A DNA stretch of 64,000 nt from Mucilaginibacter sabulilitoris (GCF_034262375.1 NZ_CP139558.1:992001-1056000); one strand, 5' to 3'. Positions 7,553-15,549 are shown, numbered from the stretch's first letter. Numbers and translations: made by a program. Notes: generated by a model not told the origin, from the sequence alone.

Positions 7553-8318
7553 ACTTAATAATCCGCTGACCCTAGAACAGAAGATAAAGCGCCGGAACTT
7601 TTTGTCTTTTGGCATCTTTGGAGTGTTAGGCGCCGCCGCTTATGGTAGCTGGAAATGGTTGTATCATTCGCCGGAAGAAACGGCCGGAATAACCGCCGGG
7701 ACAAAAGCACCGCTACGTAGGGCGCTGAACAAAACGGAGATTTTTTTCAGGCGACTTACCTTTAATGAAAATCATATGGTTAAAACCTATCCGGTTGAAA
7801 TGGCGGCTAAGCAGGTGCGGCATAATTCTGATATCGGATCGGAAGATGAAATTGATAGTGAGCAATGGCAGCTAAAAGTTATCAGAAAAGATAAAAGTCA
7901 ATTGAACATTTCTCTGAATGAAATTAAGAAACTGCAGAAAACTGACCTGGTTTTTGATTTTAAATGTGTAGAAGGCTGGGACCAGATCCAACACTGGGGG
8001 GGACTTCGCTTCAGGGACTTCATGGAACACTTTGGTTTAGAGGAAGAAGCGAAGCCGAGTTATGTAGGTTTGATGACGCCCGATAAAGAATACTATGTAG
8101 GTATCGATATGCCCAGCGCCGTTCATTCACAAACCTTATTAGCCTATGAAATGAATGGGAATCCCTTACCGGAACAACATGGAAAACCACTGCGCCTGAT
8201 TATCCCTGTCAAATATGGCATCAAAAATCTGAAGCGCGTCGGTACTATCACATTTAGTGACCAAAGGCCGCCGGATTATTGGGCCGAACAGGGTTATGAT
8301 TATTATTCAGGTTTATAG
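7539..8318 (+). CDS. Tat-exported molybdopterin-dependent oxidoreductase (sulfite-oxidase fold)
   Basis: A 259-residue protein with a twin-arginine signal (KIKRRNFLSFG, Arg18-Arg19). The sulfite-oxidase/YedY molybdopterin domain includes FKCVEGWDQIQHWGG, where Cys143 should ligate Mo, and GKPLRLIIPVKYGIKNLKRV. The dimerisation domain of true sulfite oxidases is absent, as in YedY/MsrP. Its substrate is unknown; methionine sulfoxide or another S- or N-oxide is plausible. Start codon and reading frame overlap the cytochrome b gene, its likely electron partner. Confidence 0.85.
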   Translation: MKKNKLNNPLTLEQKIKRRNFLSFGIFGVLGAAAYGSWKWLYHSPEETAGITAGTKAPLRRALNKTEIFFRRLTFNENHMVKTYPVEMAAKQVRHNSDIGSEDEIDSEQWQLKVIRKDKSQLNISLNEIKKLQKTDLVFDFKCVEGWDQIQHWGGLRFRDFMEHFGLEEEAKPSYVGLMTPDKEYYVGIDMPSAVHSQTLLAYEMNGNPLPEQHGKPLRLIIPVKYGIKNLKRVGTITFSDQRPPDYWAEQGYDYYSGL

Positions 8319-8322
8319 AGAA

Positions 8323-8727
8323 ATGGTAAAGAAGCATGATTTATTGGCGTCCTGTAATTCAGCTTTAAGCATGAAGGGCTTTAAGGGTTTGCTTGTACTT
8401 TTCTTTTTTATCGCTTTGGGATTTTGTCCCTTACGTAACACCCTGATTGCTGTCATTACGCATCATCCGGTAAAACGTTCGATCAACCGTTCCGCCTGGC
8501 CACAGCGCGATGGTAATATTCGGTGCAGTGGAATTGATGCCGGTTGGCTGACTTCCGGCAAAACTTCGGAAACAGTACCAGCTGCTGGGATCCTGTCTGA
8601 AATAAATTTAAAAAACAGACAATCATTTTATACACTTATCCTGGTGCGAAATTTCGTGACTTCGCGCCAAAACACTACTTACCAAAAAGTCCCCATTTAT
8701 TTGCGAAAACGTTGCTTCCTGATTTGA
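8323..8727 (+). CDS. Hypothetical protein with one membrane segment
   Basis: A possible 134-residue protein starting 4 bp after the molybdoenzyme stop (ATG 8323). It has one hydrophobic segment (GLLVLFFFIALGF) followed by a polar, serine- and arginine-rich tail. I recognise no family. Its position inside an operon with tight spacing supports it, but composition after residue 60 is unremarkable and it could be a chance ORF. Confidence 0.4.
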   Translation: MVKKHDLLASCNSALSMKGFKGLLVLFFFIALGFCPLRNTLIAVITHHPVKRSINRSAWPQRDGNIRCSGIDAGWLTSGKTSETVPAAGILSEINLKNRQSFYTLILVRNFVTSRQNTTYQKVPIYLRKRCFLI

Positions 8728-8777
8728 CCGATATTAATTTTCTGTAACTCTTAACTCATTAATTTAATATCAAAATC

Positions 8778-9245
8778 ATGATAAAAACAACATTTTCCAT
8801 TAAAGGTAAGGATTACCGGCAATGGGCACCATTCGTACTACGTGTAATCACGGGTCTCGGCTTTTTACTTCATGGCTGGGCAAAGCTTAGCAGGGGCCCT
8901 GAAGGCTTCGCGAAGTTATTAACACAGCTGCATATTCCTTTTCCGGATATCATGGCCTGGATAACCACACTTACTGAAATTCTTGGCGGAGCAGCCTTGA
9001 TCGCAGGTATTGCTGTCAGCCTGATCGCCATACCTCTAATTTGTACCATGTTGGTAGCGATGTTCGGCATTCATATCCATTACGGGTTCAGTGCAGTCAA
9101 AACTATCGGCCTCACTCCTGGTGGGCCTGTCTTTGGGCCACCTGGTTATGAGATCAATCTTATCTATATTGCTTCATTGATCTCGTTAATGCTTACCGGT
9201 GGAGGACGCTGGTCGGCTGATTCTTTTTTTGCGAAAGAAGAATGA
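8778..9245 (+). CDS. DoxX-family membrane protein
   Basis: A 155-residue protein with four transmembrane segments and the DoxX signature near the start (LRVITGLGFLLHGWAKLSRGPEGF), then a TEILGGAALIAGI helix. DoxX/DoxD-like proteins are quinone- or thiol-linked membrane subunits, with roles in oxidative and nitrosative stress known for relatives. It follows the molybdoenzyme module, and a strong hairpin ends the transcript. Confidence 0.9.
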   Translation: MIKTTFSIKGKDYRQWAPFVLRVITGLGFLLHGWAKLSRGPEGFAKLLTQLHIPFPDIMAWITTLTEILGGAALIAGIAVSLIAIPLICTMLVAMFGIHIHYGFSAVKTIGLTPGGPVFGPPGYEINLIYIASLISLMLTGGGRWSADSFFAKEE

Positions 9246-9250
9246 CTTTA

Positions 9251-9280
9251 CAATCAGCGCCGACCAACCGGCGCTGATTG
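9251..9280 (+). terminator. 12-bp perfect hairpin after the DoxX gene
   Basis: CAATCAGCGCCG (9251-9262), loop ACCAAC, CGGCGCTGATTG (9269-9280), 5 bp after the DoxX stop. There is no strong T-run, but stem strength and position support a transcript end. Confidence 0.65.
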
Positions 9281-9457
9281 CTTGAATGCTATAATGGGGC
9301 CTTGAGGAACCATTCCTGATTACTGGTTCAAGAGGCGCTTCTAATTTGTATGATTTAGTTCTCTGGAGGAAGAAGAATTCCCTGTTATTTCAATTATAAT
9401 TTGTTGCTTTGAACTGATTTTACAGAATAATAACCGCCTGTTGTGGCGGGTGATGAT

Positions 9458-9622
9458 CTAATTCTGATGGCTTCCTCTGTTGGCATCCCAAAGTTCATGT
9501 TTGGTTTCATCTGCAACCAACTACCCTGTTACATCGAGAGCACGACCGCTTTGTTCGCCTGTAACGAAATATTGATCTAATCGTAGACCAGTAACAGCCC
9601 AGCATTGGTTTGGATCCGCCAT
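9458..9622 (-). pseudogene. Remnant of a ricin-type beta-trefoil (RICIN) lectin domain
   Basis: One minus-strand frame reads ADPNQCWAVTGLRLDQYFVTGEQSGRALDVTG, an in-frame TAG, then LVADETKHELWDANRGSHQ. The SGRALDVTG....ADxTKxELWDAN pattern is the canonical QxW repeat of RICIN carbohydrate-binding domains in secreted Bacteroidota enzymes. The internal stop, the missing neighbouring repeats and the lack of a catalytic domain mark it as a relic. The rest of 9281-9669 shows nothing I can name. Confidence 0.5.
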
Positions 9623-9669
9623 TGATTTCACTCAAGAAAAACCAATGATTCACAAATCGACGGTCGATT

Positions 9670-10374
9670 TCAGCAAATACTTTCGGGATTATTGCCATCT
9701 GCAGGATGGTTCTTCAGTTGGCGCAGAAACGAAAGGAAAACCGGGTAAACCCTGCTTATGGTAAATATCATTAAAACTAGACCGGTCACAACATTGACAA
9801 ATTCCTGAAACGCACCGAAATGCCTGGCAAGTAACGCTCCCAGGAAGAAATAAGACACCGCTGACAAAACTGCTCCAAAGCCTACGCCGGCCACGTATAC
9901 TTGATGAGACCCGCTAGCCAGCAGATTTTTGCATTTCAACAGGGAAATCTGCTCCTGCAAAGCAGGAACCCTAACTGTAGAAAGAAGGGTCATCAAAATT
10001 CCGCTTAGCACAATAAACCCGCATTGGCTTTTCAGATCTGAAAAATAAAACGGTTCCTCGGTTCCGGCGCCGAGATAACGAATGGCCAAGAAAGTTGTTG
10101 TTGCCGCGGATAATAATACGACAACCATATTGAATTTTGAGAGCCGTTCTCTTCTGGATAAAAAGTGCAGTGCTGCTTCTGCAGAAACGATTTGTGTCAG
10201 GATAGCTGCCATACCAAACAATATTACGCCCCTGAAATCATGTGCGAATGCCAGTCGTGCCACCCTTAGATTGGGTGGTACGACTGCTACCGATTGGAGA
10301 AAGGTAAGATTAGTCACCCAAAAGAATATTTTCGCATTGGCATTCATAAAAGATAGACTAAGCGTGATTTTCAT
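9670..10374 (-). CDS. Multi-pass membrane protein, LysE/RhtB-like
   Basis: A 234-residue protein from the ATG at 10374, which overlaps the preceding AhpD-like gene by 17 bp. It has about six hydrophobic segments, including GVILFGMAAILTQIVSAEAALHFL, GFIVLSGILMTLL and VYVAGVGFGAVLSAVSYFFLGALLARHF...FVNVVTGLVLMIFTISRVYPVF. Topology and the C-terminal half resemble LysE-type exporters, but the N-terminal signature is weak. The substrate is unknown. It is the last gene of the minus-strand DUF417-AhpD-transporter operon. Confidence 0.55.
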   Translation of the reverse strand: MKITLSLSFMNANAKIFFWVTNLTFLQSVAVVPPNLRVARLAFAHDFRGVILFGMAAILTQIVSAEAALHFLSRRERLSKFNMVVVLLSAATTTFLAIRYLGAGTEEPFYFSDLKSQCGFIVLSGILMTLLSTVRVPALQEQISLLKCKNLLASGSHQVYVAGVGFGAVLSAVSYFFLGALLARHFGAFQEFVNVVTGLVLMIFTISRVYPVFLSFLRQLKNHPADGNNPESIC

Positions 10375-10897
10375 TGCCGCCGGGGATGTCCAGAGGAACA
10401 CCCATGCTGCAGGTAAGAAAATTGGTAAACGTTGTATCTGCAACGCATACGATCATATCGACCATATTTTCCACTGTATACCCCGCCTCCAAAAATCGCT
10501 GGACAGTCTGTTCCCTCGGCCTGCCTTTGCCAACGACAATTTCTGTTACCAAATTAGCCAAAAAGTGATATCGTTCATTAAAAATGATGGTACCTTCAAC
10601 AATCTGGTTAATCTCCTCATTGCTGAGGCCATTCAATTTGCCAACCATGATATGCGAATCCAGGCAATAGGGAGAATTATTAAGGGATGCCACCACGATG
10701 CCTACGATCACCCTTTCAATCGTGTTCAGACTTAGGGCATGGTGGTGAAGCGAGTAGTAAGCATCCAGGGCTTGCTCGGAATGAGCGAGCATACCGTATA
10801 GATTCGGTATGCTGCCCAGTTTGTTATTAAAGTGGTCGAAATATTTCCGGTTTACGGCACTTACTTCGGCGTATTTGATTAATGGGAACTGTCTCAT
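10358..10897 (-). CDS. AhpD/carboxymuconolactone-decarboxylase-like protein lacking one active-site Cys
   Basis: A 179-residue all-helical AhpD-core protein. It aligns position by position with the paralogue at 15005 (GSIPNLYGMLAHSEQALDAYYSL versus GTVPNLYAVYAHSENALGTYLAL). The paralogue has Cys75-x-x-Cys78 and His82; this copy has Ser75-Pro-Tyr-Cys78 and His82. Loss of the resolving or attacking cysteine should abolish the usual thiol-relay peroxidase cycle, so it may be inactive, regulatory or single-Cys. It lies 19 bp after the DUF417 gene in the same operon. Confidence 0.85.
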   Translation of the reverse strand: MRQFPLIKYAEVSAVNRKYFDHFNNKLGSIPNLYGMLAHSEQALDAYYSLHHHALSLNTIERVIVGIVVASLNNSPYCLDSHIMVGKLNGLSNEEINQIVEGTIIFNERYHFLANLVTEIVVGKGRPREQTVQRFLEAGYTVENMVDMIVCVADTTFTNFLTCSMGVPLDIPGGNENHA

Positions 10898-10916
10898 GAC
10901 TTTACATTGTCGGATG

Positions 10917-11447
10917 TTATTTTGATTTGTTTTCTTCCAGTATGGCCCTGTGCCCGAACTGTGTAATCAGGTAAAAGGAGGCGCCCATGCTAATGATGTC
11001 TTTGAAAAGGAATAATCCAAGAAAGCTCATGTAATTTAAACCGTTCACACCCACTAATGAACCTGGAGTAGTAATCACCATGGTGCTCGTCGTAAAGAAC
11101 ATGACTACGGCCACGGCGCCACCGAAAATGCCAAATTTGGGTTTAAATTGTCCGATGATGATCAGGACAGCCGCTATCACTTCGGTTACACCGATCAGAT
11201 CAGAGCCAATATAAGCACCAAACACCTGGAAATGCCAGCTGATCAGCGGACTATTATTCACTAATGGAATAATACCTTCTGCTCCCGGAGCTGTCATTTT
11301 GTAAGATCCTGCCCAGAGGAGCATCACTACCATTCCAATAGTTATAATTTTATGTCCTAATCTTTGCTGAGATACCCAGCTTGAAAATTTCAATACAATG
11401 TTTTGATTAACTGCATTCAGGTTTGTTGATCGGTGTAATGTTTTCAT
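10917..11447 (-). CDS. DUF417 (YkgB/RclC-like) membrane protein, copy 1
   Basis: A 176-residue membrane protein from the ATG at 11447 (an upstream TTG would add eight residues). Four hydrophobic segments and the signature GMVVMLLWAGSYKMTAPGAEGIIPLVNNSPLISWHF identify DUF417, the family of E. coli RclC, part of the hypochlorite-responsive rclABC operon. It is closely similar to copy 2 at 14424, and a third copy lies at 63548. The gene heads an operon with an AhpD-like and a transporter gene. Upstream are paired operator repeats shared with copy 2. Confidence 0.9.
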   Translation of the reverse strand: MKTLHRSTNLNAVNQNIVLKFSSWVSQQRLGHKIITIGMVVMLLWAGSYKMTAPGAEGIIPLVNNSPLISWHFQVFGAYIGSDLIGVTEVIAAVLIIIGQFKPKFGIFGGAVAVVMFFTTSTMVITTPGSLVGVNGLNYMSFLGLFLFKDIISMGASFYLITQFGHRAILEENKSK

Positions 11448-11468
11448 TTTTGATTTGTTTTGATAACT

Positions 11469-11476
11469 CAAAGGTC
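11469..11476 (-). promoter_or_regulatory. Probable -7 element of the DUF417 copy-1 promoter
   Basis: On the minus strand GACCTTTG, with GACCTTTGAG identical to 14378-14387 upstream of copy 2. It fits the TTTG part of the Bacteroidota -7 consensus TAnnTTTG and lies 24 bp from the proximal operator repeat, the same distance as in copy 2. Confidence 0.55.
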
Positions 11477-11500
11477 GGACGAAATAGGCAGGTATGAAAC

Positions 11501-11537
11501 GACTGGATTTCCCGAACGGTGGACTGGATTTCCCGAA
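11501..11537 (-). promoter_or_regulatory. Paired operator repeats upstream of DUF417 copy 1
   Basis: Two perfect 16-bp direct repeats of TTCGGGAAATCCAGTC on the minus strand, at 11501-11516 and 11522-11537. The period is 21 bp, two helical turns. The spacing and the abutment on the -33 region are typical of activating AraC-family dimers. A similar pair with the same period lies at 14317-14353. Confidence 0.75.
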
Positions 11538-12042
11538 TTGTTGCTTTAATTTATTGTCGGCCGATTAACTGAGATAACTCGTCACCTGCGTTTACCAGAT
11601 CCATAAAAAAATATAGGTGTCAAATGCTTAAACTTCTCCCTTTTATAGATGTTAAGCTAGTGCCTGATTTTTACACTGTATCGTGATGCCCCGATAAAAC
11701 CTCACATAGAAACCGACCAGTAGCCACACCAACGAGGAGAATTGTCTTCTCAGTCTTAATAGCATTAACGATATCATAGAATGGGAAATAAAAGTATTAA
11801 ATGGTGATGATAGCTCAAATCAACCAACCCTTATTGATGGTTGACTGTCTGTTAGAAATGCCTCAATACAGCAGTATCTGGGAAGGTTCTACACCCGAAC
11901 CGGTCGGCTAAAAACCAGGGAGCCGGTGCGTCAAGCATATGTAGCGTCTCCTCAAGCAGTTTACAAATGTGTTTTTACTAATAGCTGGGAAATTCTTCCT
12001 GGCCACACATACAACATTCTTCCTTCAGCAGCAAGGTGTTTG
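11538..12042. other. Gene-poor stretch between DUF417 operon and AhpD-like gene
   Basis: About 500 bp beyond the operator. The only coding-like piece is a 41-codon minus-strand frame at 11652-11777 (MISLMLLRLRRQFSSLVWLL...), hydrophobic and arginine-rich, possibly the tail of a lost membrane protein. Nothing else is recognisable. Confidence 0.35.
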
Positions 12043-12624
12043 TTAAGCATAGCCACGTTTAAGCAAGTATTTTGCTCCGGCCTCGAAAGCCTCGTCTGTC
12101 GGTACAGAAAATCCAAAGGAATCTGCTAGCCGGTTGGTTACATTAAAAGCGAAGCAGACTGCTAGGGCGTCCTCGATCTGTTGGGGACTAACTCCCGCAT
12201 GGATAACAGTTCGCATATCTGCAGCAGTGACCGCATTTTCCCTGGTGAGTTTGCTTATCATTAACAAAGTGGTGAGTAGCGCGGGTGTTATGGGGGCGTT
12301 TTCAATATCCATTAATACCTGGGTAACTTTTTTTGGGTCTTGGTATGCACCGGCGGAGGTAGCTGTATGAGCCTTGACGCAAAACGCACATTTATTTTGC
12401 CGGGACACGTAGGCAGCCATCAGTTCTCTGTCACCTACTGACCATTCGGAAGGACCGCGCATCGCGGTTTGGGTAAATGCCTTAGCCGGGGCACCGTAAA
12501 AGTCGGGCCGGTAAAAAACGAGCCTGGCGGCATCTGGCAGCGGAAAGCCTGAAAAAAATTTAATCATGCCGAATAATAGCTTAGTACCAAAGCTATAACC
12601 ATTGTTCAATACCTCAAGACGCAT
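12043..12624 (-). CDS. AhpD-like carboxymuconolactone-decarboxylase-family protein with CxxC
   Basis: A 193-residue alpha-helical protein with the AhpD active-site motif NKCAFCVKAHTA (Cys79, Cys82, His86), preceded by a hydrophobic N-terminal segment. Members act as alkylhydroperoxidases or thiol relays. The C-terminal VSPQQIEDALAVCFAFNVTNRLADSFGF matches the larger subgroup of this family. It overlaps the upstream small gene by 11 bp, so they are translationally coupled. Confidence 0.85.
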   Translation of the reverse strand: MRLEVLNNGYSFGTKLLFGMIKFFSGFPLPDAARLVFYRPDFYGAPAKAFTQTAMRGPSEWSVGDRELMAAYVSRQNKCAFCVKAHTATSAGAYQDPKKVTQVLMDIENAPITPALLTTLLMISKLTRENAVTAADMRTVIHAGVSPQQIEDALAVCFAFNVTNRLADSFGFSVPTDEAFEAGAKYLLKRGYA

Positions 12625-12934
12625 GGCTGCCCCCTTCCATTACAACTTCGGCCAAAGCGGACAATCCATTATAATATTGCCGGGATGCTTGCCCGACTGC
12701 ACCACAAATGATCAATTCAAACAACTGATCTTCGCTGTAGCCGGCCGCTTTTGCCACCGAGATATCATTATCGGTCACCTTGTATGCATTATGCGCGACT
12801 TTATTGATCAGAGAGTTCAGCGCACTAGGTAAGTCTGCGTTTTCAAACGCCGCTTTGCGCTGCTGCAGTTCGCTTTGGCCATCACCTTTGAGAATCCGGT
12901 CGATCAAGCTTTGGTAAAGTTGTTGATATTTCAT
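12614..12934 (-). CDS. Small helical protein of the carboxymuconolactone-decarboxylase type
   Basis: A 106-residue helical protein. LPSALNSLINKVAHNAYKVTDNDISVAKAAGYSEDQLFELIICGAVGQASRQYYNGLSAL resembles the helical repeat of AhpD-like proteins (the GYSEDQLFELI pattern), but it has one Cys and no CxxC. It probably partners the CxxC protein it overlaps. Function unknown. Confidence 0.7.
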   Translation of the reverse strand: MKYQQLYQSLIDRILKGDGQSELQQRKAAFENADLPSALNSLINKVAHNAYKVTDNDISVAKAAGYSEDQLFELIICGAVGQASRQYYNGLSALAEVVMEGGSHAS

Positions 12935-13300
12935 TGGTTATCATTTGATAGTTTAGAAAGAAAAACGCTGAACCGTGTTAAATGGTGTCCTGATAGTTGG
13001 TAATGCCTGACATCTTTTCTGAATTCCTGGCCTGTTTGCTGGAAGGCTGCTTCAGAATATTGTCTGACCGGCAGGGCACTGCACTGTTCCAGGCTACTCT
13101 CCGGGTAAAGGCTGTCTGGGAATCGTTTTTCAAATCCAATGATAATTGTTCGTCAACAGCAGGGTTTACATGCGGCTCATTTATTTGCTCTGTTCCTAAA
13201 GACGTCATTAAGGCATCGGATTTAAATTCAAGCTAATATAAATGTTACAATAATAAAATAAAAATTAAAACAAGGTGGTCTGTTTTATTATGTTTACTTT
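12935..13300. other. Intergenic region between divergent genes
   Basis: It contains overlapping 76- to 79-codon frames on both strands with no family match, and ends in an A/T-rich stretch that must hold the divergent promoters of the AhpD-like operon and the araC-type gene. No firm gene. Confidence 0.35.
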
Positions 13301-13308
13301 TATATTTG
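13301..13308 (+). promoter_or_regulatory. -7 element for the AraC-type regulator
   Basis: TATATTTG, a perfect TAnnTTTG. It predicts transcription from about 13315 and a leader of about 120 bases before the ATG at 13436. No clear -33 TTTG was found at the usual distance. Confidence 0.45.
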
Positions 13309-13435
13309 TATCAAGAAAGTATAACAACGAGATCTTTTAAAACCGATTGGCATAAAATACAGTAAATGTTGCGCCTTGCCTGTAAGTAATTGAATCAGAA
13401 CAAGACTAAGATGTAAGGATTGATGCACTAAACTA

Positions 13436-14290
13436 ATGATACACCAGTATTTCAACGAACAAACGAGCGCGCTCTTCAGGATGGTCTATAATGAGGCCGT
13501 TTTCAGCCGTGACTTTTATGGGAAGGATCAAAAGGAAAAATTGCTGACAATTGCATGGAATCGCGGCGCAGAACAAGTGATTACCATCGACAATGCACTT
13601 TATAAATTTCCTGCAAATACCATTCACTGCCTGATGACCAGTGAAAATTTTCATTTTGAACATCCAGAGCATATTGTGGCCTGGCAGTTCAGCCGAGATT
13701 TTTATTGCATCGTTGACCATGATAAAGAAGTAAGTTGTGTGGGTTTTATCTTTTATGGCCCTCCTCAAAAAATGTTCATTTGTCTCTCAGGTACTGATCA
13801 GATACGATTGGCCTCTTTGCTGGAGATGTTCAAGGATGAATTTGAGACCAGCAATCAAATCCAGGGGGAAATGATGCAGGTCTTACTTAAGCGCCTTATT
13901 ATTATCATTACGCGCCTGGCAAAGGATCAGTTTATTAATAAGAATGAATTGCCCGGTGATAAGCTGGACATTATCCGAAGGTATAATTTCCTGGTGGAGA
14001 CGTATTACAAAAAGGAGCACCAGGTAAGCTTTTATGCGGACCAGCTGTTCAAATCACCTAAAACCTTATCCAATCTTTTCGCCCTATATAATCACAGAAG
14101 TCCCCTTCAGATCATTCAGGAGCGCCTGGCGCAGGAAGCCAAACGCTTATTCTTCTATACGGATAAAACGTCCAAAGAAATTGCCTATGAACTGGGCTTT
14201 GAGGACGCGGGACATTTCGGTAAATTTTTTAAAAGAATGACCGGCCAAAATGTTTCAGAAATCAAAAAGAGCAATGTTTTAACGCGCTAA
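13436..14290 (+). CDS. AraC-family transcriptional regulator
   Basis: A 284-residue regulator. The N-terminal half is a cupin-like sensory domain with Cys65, Cys91 and Cys101. The C-terminal double helix-turn-helix includes VSFYADQLFKSPKTLSNLF and KTSKEIAYELGFEDAGHFGKFFKRMTGQNVSEIKK. It sits between two DUF417 operons whose promoters share the same paired operator repeats. In E. coli the AraC protein RclR activates the operon containing the DUF417 gene rclC, so activation of both operons under oxidant stress is the natural hypothesis. Whether these cysteines sense oxidants is unknown. Confidence 0.9.
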   Translation: MIHQYFNEQTSALFRMVYNEAVFSRDFYGKDQKEKLLTIAWNRGAEQVITIDNALYKFPANTIHCLMTSENFHFEHPEHIVAWQFSRDFYCIVDHDKEVSCVGFIFYGPPQKMFICLSGTDQIRLASLLEMFKDEFETSNQIQGEMMQVLLKRLIIIITRLAKDQFINKNELPGDKLDIIRRYNFLVETYYKKEHQVSFYADQLFKSPKTLSNLFALYNHRSPLQIIQERLAQEAKRLFFYTDKTSKEIAYELGFEDAGHFGKFFKRMTGQNVSEIKKSNVLTR

Positions 14291-14316
14291 GCGGCTTTTT
14301 ATAGCGGATTTGATCA

Positions 14317-14353
14317 TTCGGGAAATTCAGACCACTTATCGGGCAGTCTGGTC
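14317..14353 (+). promoter_or_regulatory. Paired operator repeats upstream of DUF417 copy 2
   Basis: TTCGGGAAATTCAGAC (14317-14332) and, 21 bp further, ATCGGGCAGTCTGGTC (14338-14353). They match the copy-1 repeat at 14 and 11 of 16 positions, in the same order, period and orientation relative to the gene. Confidence 0.7.
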
Positions 14354-14377
14354 GTTCCCCGAACGGGCAAATTGCCT

Positions 14378-14385
14378 GACCTTTG
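14378..14385 (+). promoter_or_regulatory. Probable -7 element of the DUF417 copy-2 promoter
   Basis: GACCTTTG, identical to the copy-1 element. 24 bp separate it from the operator, exactly as in copy 1. Transcription should start near 14391 and the ATG is at 14424. Confidence 0.55.
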
Positions 14386-14423
14386 AGATATCAATTCATC
14401 AAAACACTAAAAAAATTATTAAC

Positions 14424-14960
14424 ATGAAAACTACGGTACTGAACACAGAACAGCTACACAACCACGACAGTCAAAACATCGCGATCAAATTCGCTTCATG
14501 GGTAAGCCGGAAAAATGTTCCATTTTTAATTATCACCACAGGCATGGTGGTGATGCTCCTTTGGGCGGGATCTTACAAAATGACCGCTCCGGGTGCAGAA
14601 GGTATCGTGCCTTTGGTTGACAACAATCCGCTGATCAGCTGGCATTTCAAATTATTCGGTGTTTACCCCGGCTCAGATATGATTGGTCTTACGGAATGGA
14701 TAGCGGCCATATTTATAATTATCGGTTTATTTAAACCGCAGGCCGGCGTGATCGGTGGCGCAGTGGCCGTAGTTATGTTTTTTGTAACCAGCACGATGGT
14801 GATTACAACTCCCGGGGCATTGACTCCTGTAAATGGAATTAACTACATGAGCTTCCTTGGATTATTCCTTTTTAAAGACATCATCAACCTTGGGGCTTCG
14901 TTTTATTTGATATCCAAATTCGGTCACAAGGCTATACTGGAGCAAAATAAAGCCAAATAA
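14424..14960 (+). CDS. DUF417 (YkgB/RclC-like) membrane protein, copy 2
   Basis: A 178-residue four-helix membrane protein from the ATG at 14424; the in-frame extension back to 14310 lies inside the operator and promoter. GMVVMLLWAGSYKMTAPGAEGIVPLVDNNPLISWHFK and TTPGALTPVNGINYMSFLGLFLFKDII are nearly identical to copy 1. It is followed 44 bp later by a CxxC AhpD-like gene, as copy 1 is followed by its AhpD-like gene, so the two operons are duplicates on opposite strands around the regulator. Confidence 0.9.
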   Translation: MKTTVLNTEQLHNHDSQNIAIKFASWVSRKNVPFLIITTGMVVMLLWAGSYKMTAPGAEGIVPLVDNNPLISWHFKLFGVYPGSDMIGLTEWIAAIFIIIGLFKPQAGVIGGAVAVVMFFVTSTMVITTPGALTPVNGINYMSFLGLFLFKDIINLGASFYLISKFGHKAILEQNKAK

Positions 14961-15004
14961 TTACTATAGAAATTTATTAATCAACAATTTAAATACACTG
15001 TATA

Positions 15005-15538
15005 ATGAAAACAATTGCAGTTCCAACAAGAGAACAAATATCACCAGCAAATCAGGGATTATTTGATACCCTGAAAAAAAATATTGGCACCGTTCCTAAC
15101 CTATACGCAGTTTACGCCCATTCGGAAAATGCCCTCGGAACCTACTTAGCTTTATCCGGCGCAAAAACATCATTACATCCCAAAGAAAAGGAAGTTGTAA
15201 ACCTAATTGTTAGTCAGGTGAACGAATGTGCCTACTGCTTGGCTGCGCACACCGCCATTTCTAAAATGCAGGGTTTTACTGAGGAGCAAATCATAGAGAT
15301 TCGCAAAGGTGAAATTACCTTCGACAATAAACTGGATGCGTTAGTTAAGGTATCAAAAAGCATTGCCGAAAATAAGGGGCATGCTGACCCGCACTTGGTA
15401 GAAAACTTCTTTGCAGCGGGTTATAATGAAGGTTCACTGATCGACGTCGTGATGGTTATAGGCGATAAGACCATTACCAATTACATTTTTGCCTTAACAG
15501 CTGTTCCGATCGATTTTCCGGCTGCACCAGCTATTTAA
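15005..15538 (+). CDS. AhpD-like peroxidase-family protein with intact CxxC
   Basis: A 177-residue protein with NECAYCLAAHTAISKMQGFTEEQI (Cys75, Cys78, His82), the active site of AhpD/carboxymuconolactone decarboxylase-type alkylhydroperoxidases. It is the functional-looking paralogue of the Ser75 protein at 10358. Co-transcription with DUF417 copy 2 is likely, and an intrinsic terminator follows. Confidence 0.9.
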   Translation: MKTIAVPTREQISPANQGLFDTLKKNIGTVPNLYAVYAHSENALGTYLALSGAKTSLHPKEKEVVNLIVSQVNECAYCLAAHTAISKMQGFTEEQIIEIRKGEITFDNKLDALVKVSKSIAENKGHADPHLVENFFAAGYNEGSLIDVVMVIGDKTITNYIFALTAVPIDFPAAPAI

Positions 15539-15549
15539 CTTATTCAAAG

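Noticed and set aside
8257..8322. Upstream extension of the ORF at 8323
   Set aside because: The extension overlaps the molybdoenzyme gene out of frame; the ATG right after that gene's stop is the only sensible start.
9394..9510. 38-codon minus-strand ORF ending GGYYSVKSVQSNKL, considered as a RiPP precursor
   Set aside because: It overlaps the RICIN relic in another frame, has no promoter and no modifying enzyme nearby.
9507..9698. 63-codon minus-strand ORF
   Set aside because: It lies in a different frame from the RICIN signature and has no recognisable features.
12978..13236. 76- and 79-codon ORFs on opposite strands
   Set aside because: They are largely mirror images, match no family and have no supporting signals; at best one is a small unknown gene.
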